Positions 25,223 through 35,343 are shown, numbered from the stretch's first letter. The stretch: 64,000 bases of DNA from Tianweitania sp. UT-5YL-CI-8 (GCF_030010215.1 NZ_JASCRR010000007.1:124001-188000); one strand, 5' to 3'. Notes: a model not told the origin generated them from the sequence alone. A program made the numbers and translations.

Positions 25223-27775
25223 TTACTCCGCCGCCGCGCGCAGGCCCGAAGGCGTATAGGGAAACAGGCAGACCACCGTTGTGCCCCGGCCGTTGCCGGT
25301 CTCGATGCGGACGCTGCCGCCATGCAGTTCGACGAAGCTCTTGACGATGGACAGGCCAAGTCCCGCGCCACGGCGACGGCCGCCATTGATGTGCGGTTCG
25401 AAGCGCTTGAACACGGCGTCCAGCACCTCCGGCGGCATGCCGGGGCCATCGTCATGCACGGCGAATTCGACGCCTGTGCCGGTCTGGCGGCAGGTCAGCG
25501 TGACGGTGCTGGATTCCGGTGCGTAGTTCACCGCATTGGACAAAAGATTGTAGAGGATCTGACGCAGCCGCGTCTCATCCGCATGCAGCCGCGCCGGCGC
25601 CTCAAGCGCCTGCACGTCGAGGCGGATCGCGTGTTCCTGCATGCGGTCGGCTACCAGTTCAGCGGCGGCCGCGATGGTCCGGCCCACGGGCACTTCCGAA
25701 ATCTCGAGCTGCATGATCCCGGCGTCGACGGTTGCCAGGTCGAGAATGTCGTTGACGATGGTCAAAAGCACCGACGAGGACGAGCCGATATGCTCGAGAT
25801 ACTCGCGCTGGCGTCCCGTCAGCGGTCCGGTTCCGGGCAGCGACAGGAGCTCGGTGAAGCCGATGATGTTGGTCAGCGGCGAGCGGAGTTCGTAGGAGAC
25901 GTGCTGCACGAATTCGTTCTTGATCCGGTCGGCGTTCTGCAGCGCATCGTTCTTTTCCTTCAGCGCGCGCTCGACATTGACGCTGTCGGTGACGTCGACA
26001 AAGGTCATCATCACTTGCCCGTTGGGCAGATGGATGACGGCGTAGCGCAGCACGGTGCCGTTTTTCAGCTCGGTCTGGCCGTGGCGGTCGGAGCGCTCGT
26101 CAAAACCGGTGACGGCGGCGACGAAACCGTTCCACAGCCCGGCTTCGGCATAAAGGTCGCATTGCGCGCGGATGGCAGCGATGTGAACATTCTGGCGCAG
26201 CGTGTCGGCATCGAGGCTCCACAGCGTGGCGAATGCCGGATTGGACAGGCGAACGCGCCCGTCCGGACCGAATACGACAACGCCTTCCGCCAGATTGTCG
26301 AGCGTTTCACCCTGCACGCGGACCGCGGTGGTGTAGCGGCTTTCGAGATCGATGCGCTCGGTCAGGTTCTCGAACACCCAGGCGACGCCGCCGGTCGGCT
26401 GTGGGTTGGCGATGACCCGAATGGTGCGACCATCGGGCAGGTGCCAGAGATGCTCCTGCGGTTCGACGGCGCGATAGGCTGAGAGCAGCCCTTCCTTCCA
26501 GCGTCGCCATTCCGGCTGCTCGGGAATCTTGCCCTCACTGCGCAGCCGGTCGAGCAAAAGGGCGTTTTCCGGCGCGCTGCCGAGGAAGCCGGCATCGAGT
26601 TGCCAGAGTTTCTGGAACGCCTGGTTGTGGAAGCGCAGCTTCTGCCCCGCATCGAAGATCGCGACCGCCGTCGCAACCTGGTCGAGCGTGTCGGAATGGC
26701 TGCGCACGACGCGGCCATATTCCTCGCGGATCGCCTCGATGGCGCTGACATCGCTGGCGATGCCGGCCGAGCCCTCGGGCGTGGCGACGTCGGTGACCGA
26801 AAACATCTTGCGGTCGCCGTTGACGACGGTGGACAGCGTCTGGCGGAACACCGGCTTGGAGCGGTGATGCTGCGAAATGGTCTCGCGAGACTGAGCGCCC
26901 AGGAATTCACGCCCTTCGTCCACCACGACACGCATGCTGTCGGCTTCCACCGCCTTGAGATAGGCGTCGTTAGCCCATTTCAGCCGGCCATCGGCATCGC
27001 GCAGCCAAAACGGTTCCTCGAGCGCATCGAGAAGGCCAAGCAGCGCCTGTTGCTCGCCGACAAGCCTGCTGTTTTCCAGCCTGAGCCGCGCCTGGGCGCG
27101 ATTGGATTCGGAGATCGACATGAAACGCACGATGGCGTGGGTGGGCGTCTTGCGGCCCTGGACCTCGATCGGGGTGGCGCCATGCGTTTCCACCAAGAGA
27201 TCGAATGGCGCACCCTTTTCGCGCAGGGCGAGGATGGCCTTCTCCAGCGTCGCGGCCGAACGCGGCGTGAGCCAGCGTCCGAAGGCCAGGAAGGTGGCCC
27301 GCTCGTCAGGTGCGCCGCTTTCGACCGGAAGCGCGCCGACCAGTTCGGGCTTCTTATCGTCGATGCGCCAGATGACGATGCGCTGGTCGCGCAGATTGAG
27401 AAGGGATTCTGAGCGCTGTACGGCGGAGCCCAGTTCGGCGACGCGGGTGCGCAATTCGACGTTCTCGGCCGCAGTTCGTGCCCGCTCGCGGATCATCAAC
27501 AGTGCGGACAGCAAGGCTGCGCCCAGGACGCCGAAAAAGATCGAGAACTGGATGACTTCGACAGTGCCGACGGACATGCCGGAGATCGTCGCCTGCTGGG
27601 CCTGGGCCGATGCCGAGAACGCCCCGACAAGCGCGGTGCCCGTAAGCAGCGCGCTTGCCGCTATCTTCCTCGCCTGAATCGACAACGAGCCGCGCAAGGA
27701 TCGGTGACCGGCGGTGGACTCGTCATGGCCGCCGGAAACGGCCCGTCCCGCCAAAAGCGGGTTTTCGCCCGGCAT
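25223..27775 (-). CDS. divL: DivL-like sensor kinase homologue with Tyr in place of the phospho-His
   Basis: The 850-residue membrane protein has an N-terminal hydrophobic/signal region (about 37-60), a transmembrane segment (about 71-95), three PAS-like regions (about 240-350, 360-470, 485-600) and a kinase core. The dimerisation box reads HVSYELRSPLTNI, with Tyr628 where His is expected, the diagnostic feature of DivL. The ATP-binding N box (LLSNAVNYA), G1 (HDDGPGM) and G2 (GAGLGLS) are kept. In Caulobacter DivL acts through CckA to control CtrA and cell-cycle progression. ATG 27775 was chosen because AGAGG lies 8 nt upstream. It sits between ahcY and tsaE-amgK. Confidence 0.9.
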   Translation of the reverse strand: MPGENPLLAGRAVSGGHDESTAGHRSLRGSLSIQARKIAASALLTGTALVGAFSASAQAQQATISGMSVGTVEVIQFSIFFGVLGAALLSALLMIRERARTAAENVELRTRVAELGSAVQRSESLLNLRDQRIVIWRIDDKKPELVGALPVESGAPDERATFLAFGRWLTPRSAATLEKAILALREKGAPFDLLVETHGATPIEVQGRKTPTHAIVRFMSISESNRAQARLRLENSRLVGEQQALLGLLDALEEPFWLRDADGRLKWANDAYLKAVEADSMRVVVDEGREFLGAQSRETISQHHRSKPVFRQTLSTVVNGDRKMFSVTDVATPEGSAGIASDVSAIEAIREEYGRVVRSHSDTLDQVATAVAIFDAGQKLRFHNQAFQKLWQLDAGFLGSAPENALLLDRLRSEGKIPEQPEWRRWKEGLLSAYRAVEPQEHLWHLPDGRTIRVIANPQPTGGVAWVFENLTERIDLESRYTTAVRVQGETLDNLAEGVVVFGPDGRVRLSNPAFATLWSLDADTLRQNVHIAAIRAQCDLYAEAGLWNGFVAAVTGFDERSDRHGQTELKNGTVLRYAVIHLPNGQVMMTFVDVTDSVNVERALKEKNDALQNADRIKNEFVQHVSYELRSPLTNIIGFTELLSLPGTGPLTGRQREYLEHIGSSSSVLLTIVNDILDLATVDAGIMQLEISEVPVGRTIAAAAELVADRMQEHAIRLDVQALEAPARLHADETRLRQILYNLLSNAVNYAPESSTVTLTCRQTGTGVEFAVHDDGPGMPPEVLDAVFKRFEPHINGGRRRGAGLGLSIVKSFVELHGGSVRIETGNGRGTTVVCLFPYTPSGLRAAAE

Positions 27776-27906
27776 GTGCTTCACCTCTCCGCAGCTTATT
27801 GCAAGACTGCCATCCGGCATGCCTTCGCCCCCGTCCCGAAGCGTCGGCGTCTCGAATCAGGACACAATACTCGCTTGAAGAATCGAGGTGAAGGCAGCGC
27901 GGGCGC

Positions 27907-27944
27907 AAAAAAGAGGCCCGGCCAAAAGTCAATGGCCGGACCTC
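27907..27944 (-). terminator. Rho-independent terminator of ahcY
   Basis: An 11-bp stem with one mismatch (GAGGCCCGGCC / GGCCGGACCTC) and a 10-nt loop is followed on the minus strand by six T residues (27912-27907). It lies 28 nt after the ahcY stop and separates ahcY from divL. Confidence 0.88.
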
Positions 27945-27971
27945 AACATGTGGTAGTTTCACCAGCTATGA

Positions 27972-29372
27972 TTAATAGCGGTAGTGTTCCGGCTTGAAGG
28001 GTCCCTTCGGCGTGACGCCGATATAAGAGGCCTGTTCGTCGCTCAGTTCGGTCAGCCGCGCGCCGAGCTTGCCGAGATGCAGGCGGGCCACCTTCTCGTC
28101 GAGGTGCTTGGGCAGGACATAGACCTGATTTTCGTACTGGCCGACCTTGGTATAAAGCTCGATCTGGGCCAGCACCTGGTTGGTGAAGGAGGCGGACATG
28201 ACGAAGCTGGGGTGCCCGGTGGCGTTGCCCAGATTGAGCAGGCGCCCTTCCGACAGAAGGATCATGCGCTTGCCATCCGGGAAGGTGATCATGTCGACCT
28301 GCGGCTTGACGTTGGTCCACTTCAGGTTGCGCAGCGAGGCAACCTGGATCTCGTTGTCGAAGTGGCCGATATTGCCGACGATCGCCATATCCTTGAACGA
28401 ACGCATATGGTCGAGCGTGACGACGTCCTTGTTGCCGGTGGTGGTGATGACGATGTCGGCGTTGGGTGCCGCGTCCTCCAGCGTCACCACCTCAAAGCCG
28501 TCCATTGCAGCCTGCAGCGCGCAGATCGGGTCCACTTCGGTGACCTTGACGCGGGCGCCAGCGCCCTGCAGCGATGCGGCTGAACCCTTGCCGACATCGC
28601 CATAACCACAGACCACGGCAACCTTGCCGGCCATCATGACGTCGGTGCCGCGACGGATGCCGTCGACCAGCGATTCCTTGCAGCCATATTTGTTGTCGAA
28701 TTTCGACTTGGTGACCGAGTCGTTGACGTTGATCGCCGGGAAGGGCAGCAAACCCTTCTTCTGCAGCTGGTAGAGACGGTTGACGCCGGTAGTGGTTTCC
28801 TCGGTCACGCCGCGGATCGCCTCGCGCTGCTTGGTGAAGAAGCCCGGGCTGGCCTTAAGGCGCTTCTTGACCTGTGCGACGAAGTATTCTTCCTCCTCGC
28901 TCTGCGGGTTGGACAAGACATCCTCGCCCGCTTCGGCGCGCGCGCCCATCAGGATGTACATGGTGGCGTCGCCGCCATCGTCGAGGATCATGTTGGACAG
29001 GCCGCCATCGGCCCACTGGAAGATCTTGTCGGTGTAGTCCCAGTATTCCTCAAGCGACTCGCCCTTGACCGCGAAGACGGGCGTACCGGATGCGGCAATG
29101 GCTGCGGCTGCGTGGTCCTGGGTGGAGAAGATGTTGCACGAGGCCCAGCGGACGTCGGCGCCGAGTTCCTTCAGCGTCTCGATCAGCACCGCGGTCTGGA
29201 TCGTCATATGCAGCGAGCCGGTGATGCGCGCGCCCTTGAGCGGCTTGGCAGCGCCGAATTCCTCGCGGCAAGCCATCAGGCCCGGCATTTCGGTTTCGGC
29301 GATTTCGATTTCCTTGCGACCCCAGTCGGCCAACTTGATGTCGGCGACCAGATAATCCTTGCTACCCGTCAT
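27972..29372 (-). CDS. ahcY: Adenosylhomocysteinase
   Basis: The 466-residue enzyme hydrolyses S-adenosylhomocysteine to adenosine and homocysteine, keeping SAM-dependent methylation running. Family motifs include [43 protein letters not shown], the NAD-binding [15 protein letters not shown] and [11 protein letters not shown], and the C-terminal KPEHYRY. I chose the ATG at 29372 ([12 protein letters not shown]). A 7+2+7 palindrome lies about 100 nt upstream. It is followed by its own terminator. Confidence 0.97.
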   Translation of the reverse strand: MTGSKDYLVADIKLADWGRKEIEIAETEMPGLMACREEFGAAKPLKGARITGSLHMTIQTAVLIETLKELGADVRWASCNIFSTQDHAAAAIAASGTPVFAVKGESLEEYWDYTDKIFQWADGGLSNMILDDGGDATMYILMGARAEAGEDVLSNPQSEEEEYFVAQVKKRLKASPGFFTKQREAIRGVTEETTTGVNRLYQLQKKGLLPFPAINVNDSVTKSKFDNKYGCKESLVDGIRRGTDVMMAGKVAVVCGYGDVGKGSAASLQGAGARVKVTEVDPICALQAAMDGFEVVTLEDAAPNADIVITTTGNKDVVTLDHMRSFKDMAIVGNIGHFDNEIQVASLRNLKWTNVKPQVDMITFPDGKRMILLSEGRLLNLGNATGHPSFVMSASFTNQVLAQIELYTKVGQYENQVYVLPKHLDEKVARLHLGKLGARLTELSDEQASYIGVTPKGPFKPEHYRY

Positions 29373-29468
29373 GGCGTGCTCCGGTTGTTCTTTGGACGCG
29401 CCGAGGCTGTTTGGGGCGCGCAACAGTGCGGCTTCTTTACCAGATCACTGCAAAATCGACAATGGGAT

Positions 29469-29484
29469 ATAAAGAAATCTTTAT
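29469..29484. promoter_or_regulatory. 16-bp palindrome upstream of ahcY, candidate repressor operator
   Basis: ATAAAGA-aa-TCTTTAT is perfectly symmetric over 14 bases, and flanking GGGAT/ATCCC-like bases extend it. The position, 97-112 nt before the ahcY start, suits an operator. An ArsR-type SAH-responsive regulator (SahR) is a candidate from general knowledge; I cannot confirm the motif. Confidence 0.55.
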
Positions 29485-29537
29485 CCCTGCATGTGATGCG
29501 GTTTCGGAAGTGAGTGGCGCAACCGATGGGTCGAGCC

Positions 29538-29831
29538 TCAGCATTCCTCGCCGAAACGGTCGGCAACCAGCTTCACCAGCGCCTCGAGGGCCGCGCTTGC
29601 CTCCGGCCCGCTGGCCTGGATGCGGACGGAACTGCCGGGGCTTGCGGCCAGCATCATCAGGCCCATGATCGAGGTGCCGCCGACGCTTGTGCCGTCCTTC
29701 TCGACGCTGATGCTGGCATCGAAGCTCGCGGCGACCTGGACGAATTTGGCGGAGGCACGCGCATGCAGGCCGCGCTGGTTGACGATGGTGACGTCTTCAG
29801 CCACCGCGTCCGCGCTGGACGGATCATACAT
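29538..29831 (-). CDS. HPr-family phosphocarrier protein
   Basis: The 97-residue HPr-fold protein carries the phosphorylatable His23 in NQRGLHARASAKF and the regulatory Ser54 in GGTSIMGLMML, the site used by HPr kinase. In alphaproteobacteria this HPr belongs to the regulatory (nitrogen-type) phosphotransferase chain, not to sugar uptake. It follows the EIIA gene by 5 nt, and hprK is one gene further upstream, so the modifying enzyme and substrate are co-located. No PTS permease is visible. Confidence 0.94.
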   Translation of the reverse strand: MYDPSSADAVAEDVTIVNQRGLHARASAKFVQVAASFDASISVEKDGTSVGGTSIMGLMMLAASPGSSVRIQASGPEASAALEALVKLVADRFGEEC

Positions 29832-29836
29832 TCCGG

Positions 29837-30238
29837 TTACTTTCCGCTCAGCAGCTGGCTTGCGACGTTGATGTATTTGCGGCCGGCGTTCTGGGCTTCC
29901 TCGAGCGCCTGCGCCATGTTGTCGGTCTTGCGCACGCTCGACAGCTTGATCAGCATCGGCAGGTTCATGCCGGCAATGACTTCGGTGCGGCCTGCCTCCA
30001 TTACGGAGATGGCAAGGTTCGACGGCGTGCCGCCGAACATGTCGGTGAGGATGACGACACCCGTACCGGTGTCGGCACGCGCAACGGCGTCGACGATATC
30101 GCTACGGCGCTGCGCCATGTCATCATCGGGCCCGATGGCGACGGTCTCGAAATTGTCTTGCGGCCCGACAACATGTTCCACCGCGTTGCGGAACTCTACT
30201 GCCAGCTGACCGTGCGTCACAAGCACGAGTCCGATCAT
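29837..30238 (-). CDS. PTS mannose-type EIIA domain protein
   Basis: The 133-residue protein is a stand-alone EIIA of the mannose/fructose family. MIGLVLVTHGQLAVEF places the active-site His at residue 9, and GVVILTDMFGGTPSNLA is the second conserved block. In rhizobia this EIIA (often named ManX or EIIA-Ntr2) accepts phosphate from the regulatory HPr encoded next door and has a signalling role. No EIIB or EIIC partner is present. It lies between hprK and HPr. Confidence 0.93.
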   Translation of the reverse strand: MIGLVLVTHGQLAVEFRNAVEHVVGPQDNFETVAIGPDDDMAQRRSDIVDAVARADTGTGVVILTDMFGGTPSNLAISVMEAGRTEVIAGMNLPMLIKLSSVRKTDNMAQALEEAQNAGRKYINVASQLLSGK

Positions 30239-30403
30239 TCTGCCTTGGCTCCCGTCGTGGCACCCTCACGGCCGGATCACACTTGAATTTTCCCGGGCCG
30301 TGGGGTCGCTATCTTGTCGACCCTACTGCGCTTGACAAGCCCAAAATCGCCGCAGTGGTTGGCATTTTGACGCAATGCAGCACGATTTTTCGGCAAAGCG
30401 CCG

Positions 30404-30844
30404 CTATAGGGGCAAATTAAGCCGACCAAAAACGATCGGCATGGAGGAACTGACGTCACGGAATGGGGCTGCGACGCACGGCACATTTATGCCGAGGAGG
30501 CTTTCCACAGACGGTTCGGGCAGCCGTTCAACCTCATCAGCGGGCACAAGCCTGACGAGAAGATCGATGACTGCACGGTCTCTATGAAGGATGGGAACCG
30601 GACCCAGCCCCCTGATCTCCACCAACCCGGCGATGGGAAGCGGACAGCGCGCGACCAGCCGGCTGCCTGCGACCGACAACAAAAGCTGATCGTCCGCAAT
30701 CATGCAGGCGAAACGCCCCGCCGACCGAAAACGCTCGATGAGCGAGATGGCGAGCAGCGATTTTCCCGAACCGGAAGGCCCCGTTATCATCACACCCCGG
30801 TCGCTCAGAACGACGCCCGTGGCGTGGATGTTGTGCGGAGCCAA
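30404..30844 (-). CDS. hprK: HPr kinase/phosphorylase, short alphaproteobacterial form
   Basis: The 146-residue protein corresponds only to the C-terminal catalytic domain of HprK. Walker A is GPSGSGKS at about 22-29, and VEIRGLGPVPI matches the K/P signature region. It phosphorylates and dephosphorylates the conserved Ser of HPr. The short form is normal for rhizobia. The start is TTG at 30844, with GAGGA 7 nt upstream and only 3 nt between the chvG stop and the start codon. The location ties PTS-type metabolic signalling to ChvG/ChvI. Confidence 0.92.
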   Translation of the reverse strand: MAPHNIHATGVVLSDRGVMITGPSGSGKSLLAISLIERFRSAGRFACMIADDQLLLSVAGSRLVARCPLPIAGLVEIRGLGPVPILHRDRAVIDLLVRLVPADEVERLPEPSVESLLGINVPCVAAPFRDVSSSMPIVFGRLNLPL

Positions 30845-30847
30845 GGA

Positions 30848-32623
30848 TCAGTCCTCGGCGGGCAGCGTGACGACGAACCGCGCGCCACGTATATCACCCG
30901 GCTTGGCGCCGGGAATATTCTCGGCGGTCAGCGTGCCGTTATGCGCTTCGACGATCTGGCGGCTGATCGACAGGCCGAGGCCGGAATTCTGGCCGAACGC
31001 CTCGCTCGCCGGACGGTCGGTATAAAAGCGCTCGAAAATCCGCTCGATGCTCTCAGCGCGGATGCCCGGCCCGTTGTCCTCGACTGTGATGACGTTGAAC
31101 TTGCCGGCGCGCGACAGGGTGATGGTGATGCGACCACCGTCCTGCGGCACGAAGGATCGCGCATTCTCGATCAGGTTGGTGATCACCTGGCCGATACGGA
31201 GATCGTGTCCGACCACGAAATAACCCTTGGCTCCGGCCGGCAGCTTGGCGGGCTTGAAATCGATCTCCACCGCCTTCTTATTCCGGGTCATCTCTTTGGA
31301 AACGGAAACGAGGTCCGAAATGAATTTCTTCAGATCGACGCGGCCGGCATCGTCTCGCGCCAGTTCGGCATCGAGGCGGGAGGCATCGGAAATGTCGGTG
31401 ATCAGCCGGTCGAGCCGCTTCACGTCGTGCTGGATGATTTCCATCAGTCGCCCGCGCGAGGTGTCGTTCTTGGCGAGCGGCAGGGTCTCGACGGCGCTGC
31501 GCAGCGACGTCAGCGGGTTCTTCAACTCGTGGCTGACATCGGCGGCAAAACTCTCGATGGCCTCAATGCGGGCATAGAGAGCGTTGGTCATGTCGCGGAC
31601 CGCCACCGACAGATTGCCGATCTCGTCCTGCCGGTCGGAGAAGTCGGGGATTTCCTCACGGCTCTTGACCCCGCGCCGCACCCGCACGGCAGCAGCCGAA
31701 AGCCGGCGCAGCGGCGTGGCAATGGTGGAGGCCAAAAGCAGAGACAGGCTCGCCTGCACCAAGGCGGCGATGGCGAAGACGCGCAGGATGGCGCGCTGCT
31801 CGGCAGCCACGATCTTGTCGATATCGCCGCCCTCGGTCGACAAAAGCAACACGCCGAGCACCGCACGGAAGCGCTGGATCGGCACCGCCACGGAGACGAT
31901 CTGCTCGCCCTGCTCGCTGACCCGAACCACCGTGGAGGGACTGCCGGTCAGCGATTGCACCACTTCGGGGAAAGCGGCGCCATTGCCGCCGGGCTGCTCC
32001 CGGTAGATCGGCAGCCGTCGGGTGTTGAACATGTCGAAGACGAATTTCTGGGTCTTCTCAAGAAAGCCGTTCTCTTCCTTTTCAATCGGCGGAAGATCGT
32101 AGCGGAGAATCTGGCCGCGTGAATACAGATGCCGGGAATCAAGCAGAAGATTGGTGTCGCGGTCATAGATGCGCGCCCGCGTCCGGGTCGGCGAGATCAA
32201 CCGCCGCAGCACCGGCGCCACGCGCTCGGGGTTGATGGGGAAGTCCAGGCTTTCGAGCTGGTCGCTGCCGGGACCGATGCTCTCTCCGGCCTGCAGTTCC
32301 AGAAGCTTTTCCGGATCGATGGAGATCGAATCGGTCTCGACGGTCGCGGAAGCTGCAATGGCGCCGGCGATAATTTCGCCCTGGGTCATCAGGCTCTCGA
32401 CCCTGGCGTCAATCAAGCCATCGCGGAAAGTGTTGAGATACATGATGCCGGCGACAAGCACCGCAAGGCCGGCAAGATTGAGAACCAGGATACGGCGGGT
32501 CAGGCTCGAAAAGAAATGATGGCCGAGAAAACGGCCGAGCGGAATCGTTGTCCAGCGCATCAGCGCGTGCCAACGGCCGCGCTTTCGCACTGCGGGCCTT
32601 TTTATCTCGGCTTCAACCGCCAT
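30848..32623 (-). CDS. chvG: Sensor histidine kinase ChvG (ExoS)
   Basis: The 591-residue inner-membrane kinase has a transmembrane segment at about 44-63, a periplasmic domain to about 275 and a second transmembrane segment at about 278-300. HAMP and a kinase core follow, with His365 in ADVSHELKNPLTSL, an N box (NLIENARSF) and G1 (DNGPGI). In Agrobacterium and Sinorhizobium it responds to acid or envelope stress and controls exopolysaccharide and virulence genes; ExoR is the periplasmic inhibitor. It follows chvI by 50 nt and precedes hprK, the conserved rhizobial order. Confidence 0.95.
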   Translation of the reverse strand: MAVEAEIKRPAVRKRGRWHALMRWTTIPLGRFLGHHFFSSLTRRILVLNLAGLAVLVAGIMYLNTFRDGLIDARVESLMTQGEIIAGAIAASATVETDSISIDPEKLLELQAGESIGPGSDQLESLDFPINPERVAPVLRRLISPTRTRARIYDRDTNLLLDSRHLYSRGQILRYDLPPIEKEENGFLEKTQKFVFDMFNTRRLPIYREQPGGNGAAFPEVVQSLTGSPSTVVRVSEQGEQIVSVAVPIQRFRAVLGVLLLSTEGGDIDKIVAAEQRAILRVFAIAALVQASLSLLLASTIATPLRRLSAAAVRVRRGVKSREEIPDFSDRQDEIGNLSVAVRDMTNALYARIEAIESFAADVSHELKNPLTSLRSAVETLPLAKNDTSRGRLMEIIQHDVKRLDRLITDISDASRLDAELARDDAGRVDLKKFISDLVSVSKEMTRNKKAVEIDFKPAKLPAGAKGYFVVGHDLRIGQVITNLIENARSFVPQDGGRITITLSRAGKFNVITVEDNGPGIRAESIERIFERFYTDRPASEAFGQNSGLGLSISRQIVEAHNGTLTAENIPGAKPGDIRGARFVVTLPAED

Positions 32624-32673
32624 TCACCAGAGCCTGTTGCGCTCAGCCTCGGAGCCCGGCATCCCGCACCGCA

Positions 32674-33375
32674 TCACATTTCGCGGAAGCGATAGCCCAC
32701 ACCGTACAATGTCTCGATCATCTCGAAGTCGTCATCCACTTGCTTGAACTTCTTGCGAAGCCGCTTGATGTGGCTGTCGATGGTCCGATCGTCGACATAG
32801 ACCTGCTCATCATAGGCCGAATCCATCAGCGCGTCTCGGCTTTTGACGACGCCGGGACGCTGGGCCAGCGAATGCAGGATGAGGAACTCGGTGACGGTCA
32901 ACGTCACCGGCTCGCCCTTCCAGGTGCAGGTGTGGCGCTCCTGGTCCATGACGAGCGAACCGCGCTCCAGTGAGCGCGACTGCTGGTTGGGGCTCTTGGC
33001 AGCGGCCTCGCGTGCACTTGCGCGGCGCAGCACGGCGCGGACGCGCTCGACCAGAAGGCGCTGCGAGAAGGGTTTGCGGATGAAATCGTCGGCGCCCATC
33101 TTAAGGCCGAACAGTTCGTCGATCTCATCGTCCTTGGAGGTTAGGAAGATCACCGGAAGGTCGGTCTTCTGGCGCAGCCGGCGCAGAAGCTCCATGCCGT
33201 CCATGCGCGGCATCTTGATATCGAGGATTGCAAGATTCGGCGGCCGTGCGCTCAGACCCTCCAGCGCGGACGCGCCATCCGTGTAGGTCTCGACGCGATA
33301 GCCCTCGGATTCGAGAGCGATGGACACCGAGGTCAGGATGTTGCGGTCGTCGTCGACCAGGGCAATGGTTGCCAT
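32674..33375 (-). CDS. chvI: Response regulator ChvI (OmpR family)
   Basis: The 233-residue regulator has a receiver domain with acidic pocket VDDD (residues 7-10), phospho-acceptor Asp52 in [13 protein letters not shown] and the conserved Lys in FIRKPF. A C-terminal winged helix follows, with [17 protein letters not shown] and [17 protein letters not shown] chose the ATG at 33375 ([10 protein letters not shown]), with GGAG 9 nt upstream, over the in-frame start six codons earlier. It is divergent from pckA and partners ChvG. Confidence 0.96.
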   Translation of the reverse strand: MATIALVDDDRNILTSVSIALESEGYRVETYTDGASALEGLSARPPNLAILDIKMPRMDGMELLRRLRQKTDLPVIFLTSKDDEIDELFGLKMGADDFIRKPFSQRLLVERVRAVLRRASAREAAAKSPNQQSRSLERGSLVMDQERHTCTWKGEPVTLTVTEFLILHSLAQRPGVVKSRDALMDSAYDEQVYVDDRTIDSHIKRLRKKFKQVDDDFEMIETLYGVGYRFREM

Positions 33376-33582
33376 TTCCAGCGTCTCCCTCATGGACGGG
33401 GTCCCTTCTGTCGTTCGGAAGGGCTTGTGCAGGACAAATTAGGTACAAAATGTGGCATAGACCTTTGCCGCATCAACAGGCAAGTGCCCATGGAAACAGC
33501 GCGGTTTCATTTCGATCTCCGCACGTATGACGAAACCCTTCGCCTTTTCCTTGGGCACCGCCGTAATTATTTTGAGCACTTT

Positions 33583-33641
33583 AACCGTTTTAAACGATTC
33601 TCAAAATTTTAAATCGATTAAACATTTGATATAGCTATACT
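33583..33641. promoter_or_regulatory. Two palindromes in the pckA-chvI gap, candidate LacI-type operators
   Basis: AACCGTTTTAAACGATT (33583-33599) is a 17-bp palindrome with one mismatched pair. TTAAATCGATTAAA (33609-33622) is a second, 14-bp one. A TATACT -10-like box follows at 33636-33641. Rhizobial pckA is known to be controlled by a LacI-family regulator, PckR; assigning it here is inference. The rest of the 357-nt gap is AT-rich, and I see no gene in it. Confidence 0.5.
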
Positions 33642-33732
33642 TTTCTGGTTCTGACAAAGCCGCTCCCGTTTGTATAGGAGCGCCGGGCCACAATCCGGTC
33701 GGACGCGACCTAAACAAACGAGGACTTTTTAA

Positions 33733-35343
33733 ATGACCGAGACAGGACGCCGGAATCCCGCCTGCGGCATCGAAACGGCTGGTCTCAAAACCACCGGCAA
33801 GGTTCGCTACAACTTCGGCCCCGCGGAATTGTGCGAGGAAGCGCTGCGTCGTGGCGAGGCCAAGCTGACCGCCCATGGCGCGCTTGTCGCCTATACTGGC
33901 CAGCACACCGGTCGGTCGCCCAAGGACAAGTTCGTCGTCCGTAGCGCAGAGACGGAGGACCACGTCTGGTGGGACAACAACAAGCCGATGTCTCAGGCGC
34001 ATTTCGACACGCTTCTGGCCGATTTCATCGAACTCGCAGCCGACAAGGACCTCTATGTCCAGGATCTGATCGGCGGCGCCGACCGTTCCCTGGCACTGCC
34101 GACGCGCATCATCACCGAATTCGCCTGGCATTCGATGTTCATCCGCAACCTGCTGATCCGTCCGGAGGCAGAGGAACTCGACGGCTTCGTGCCGCAGTTC
34201 ACGATCATCGACCTGCCCTCCTTCCGCGCCGACCCCGGCCGCCACGGCTGCCGCACCGAAACCGTTATCGCGGTCGACCTGACGCGCATGATCGTGCTGA
34301 TCGGCGGATCGGCCTATGCCGGCGAGATGAAGAAGTCGGTGTTCACAGCGCTCAATTATCTTCTGCCATCCAAGGGCGTGATGCCGATGCATTGCTCAGC
34401 CAATGACGGTGCGAATGGCGATTCCGCCGTGTTCTTCGGCCTGTCGGGCACCGGCAAGACGACGCTCTCGGCCGATCCGACGCGCACGCTGATCGGCGAC
34501 GACGAGCATGGCTGGGGTCCGGATGGCATTTTCAACTTCGAAGGCGGCTGCTATGCCAAGACCATCCGCTTGTCGGCCGAAGCCGAGCCGGAAATCTTCG
34601 CCACCACGCAGCGTTTCGGCACCGTGCTTGAAAACGTCGTGCTGGACGAGAAGCGCATTCCCGATTTCGACGACGGCTCGCTTACGGAAAACACGCGTTG
34701 CGCCTATCCGCTGGATTTCATCCCGAATGCCAGCGAGACCGGTCGCGCCAGCCATCCCAAGAACATCATCATGCTGACCGCCGATGCCTTCGGCGTGATG
34801 CCGCCCATCGCCAAGCTGACGCCGGCGCAGGCCATGTACCACTTCCTGTCCGGCTACACCGCCAAGGTCGCCGGCACCGAGCGTGGCGTGACCGAGCCGG
34901 AAGCGACCTTCTCGACATGCTTCGGCGCGCCCTTCATGCCGCGCCATCCGTCGGAATACGGCAATTTGCTGCGCGAGCTGATCGCCGAGCACAAGGTCGA
35001 CTGCTGGCTGGTCAACACCGGCTGGACCGGCGGCGCCTATGGCACCGGCAAGCGCATGCCGATCAAGGCGACGCGCGCCCTGCTGACCGCAGCGCTGGAC
35101 GGGTCGCTCAACGAGGCCGAGTTCCGCACCGACCCGTCCTTCGGCTTCGCTGTTCCGGTTGCCGTGCCCGGCGTCGACACCGCGATACTCGATCCGCGTT
35201 CGACCTGGGGCGACAAGGCAGCCTACGACCGCCAGGCGGGACGGCTGGTATCGATGTTCATCGACAATTTCGGCAAGTTCGAAACTCATGTCGACTCTTC
35301 GGTCCTGGGTGCGGCTCCGCGCATTCAGGAAGCCGCCGAATAG
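33733..35343 (+). CDS. pckA: Phosphoenolpyruvate carboxykinase (ATP)
   Basis: The 536-residue enzyme decarboxylates oxaloacetate to PEP for gluconeogenesis on C4-dicarboxylates, important for symbiotic and free-living growth on succinate. It shows the substrate region [10 protein letters not shown], kinase-1a P-loop [15 protein letters not shown], kinase-2 [10 protein letters not shown], the [10 protein letters not shown] metal segment and the adenine-binding [14 protein letters not shown]. The length is typical. Divergent chvI shares its promoter region, and a terminator follows. Confidence 0.98.
   Translation: MTETGRRNPACGIETAGLKTTGKVRYNFGPAELCEEALRRGEAKLTAHGALVAYTGQHTGRSPKDKFVVRSAETEDHVWWDNNKPMSQAHFDTLLADFIELAADKDLYVQDLIGGADRSLALPTRIITEFAWHSMFIRNLLIRPEAEELDGFVPQFTIIDLPSFRADPGRHGCRTETVIAVDLTRMIVLIGGSAYAGEMKKSVFTALNYLLPSKGVMPMHCSANDGANGDSAVFFGLSGTGKTTLSADPTRTLIGDDEHGWGPDGIFNFEGGCYAKTIRLSAEAEPEIFATTQRFGTVLENVVLDEKRIPDFDDGSLTENTRCAYPLDFIPNASETGRASHPKNIIMLTADAFGVMPPIAKLTPAQAMYHFLSGYTAKVAGTERGVTEPEATFSTCFGAPFMPRHPSEYGNLLRELIAEHKVDCWLVNTGWTGGAYGTGKRMPIKATRALLTAALDGSLNEAEFRTDPSFGFAVPVAVPGVDTAILDPRSTWGDKAAYDRQAGRLVSMFIDNFGKFETHVDSSVLGAAPRIQEAAE

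Noticed and set aside
30404-30844. Truncated or pseudogenised HPr kinase
   Set aside because: The N-terminal domain is missing in all alphaproteobacterial short forms I know; Walker A and signature regions are intact, so it is probably functional.
33427-33612. Small open frame (61 codons) in the chvI-pckA gap
   Set aside because: It lies in a promoter region with palindromes, has no ribosome-binding site and no recognisable sequence.
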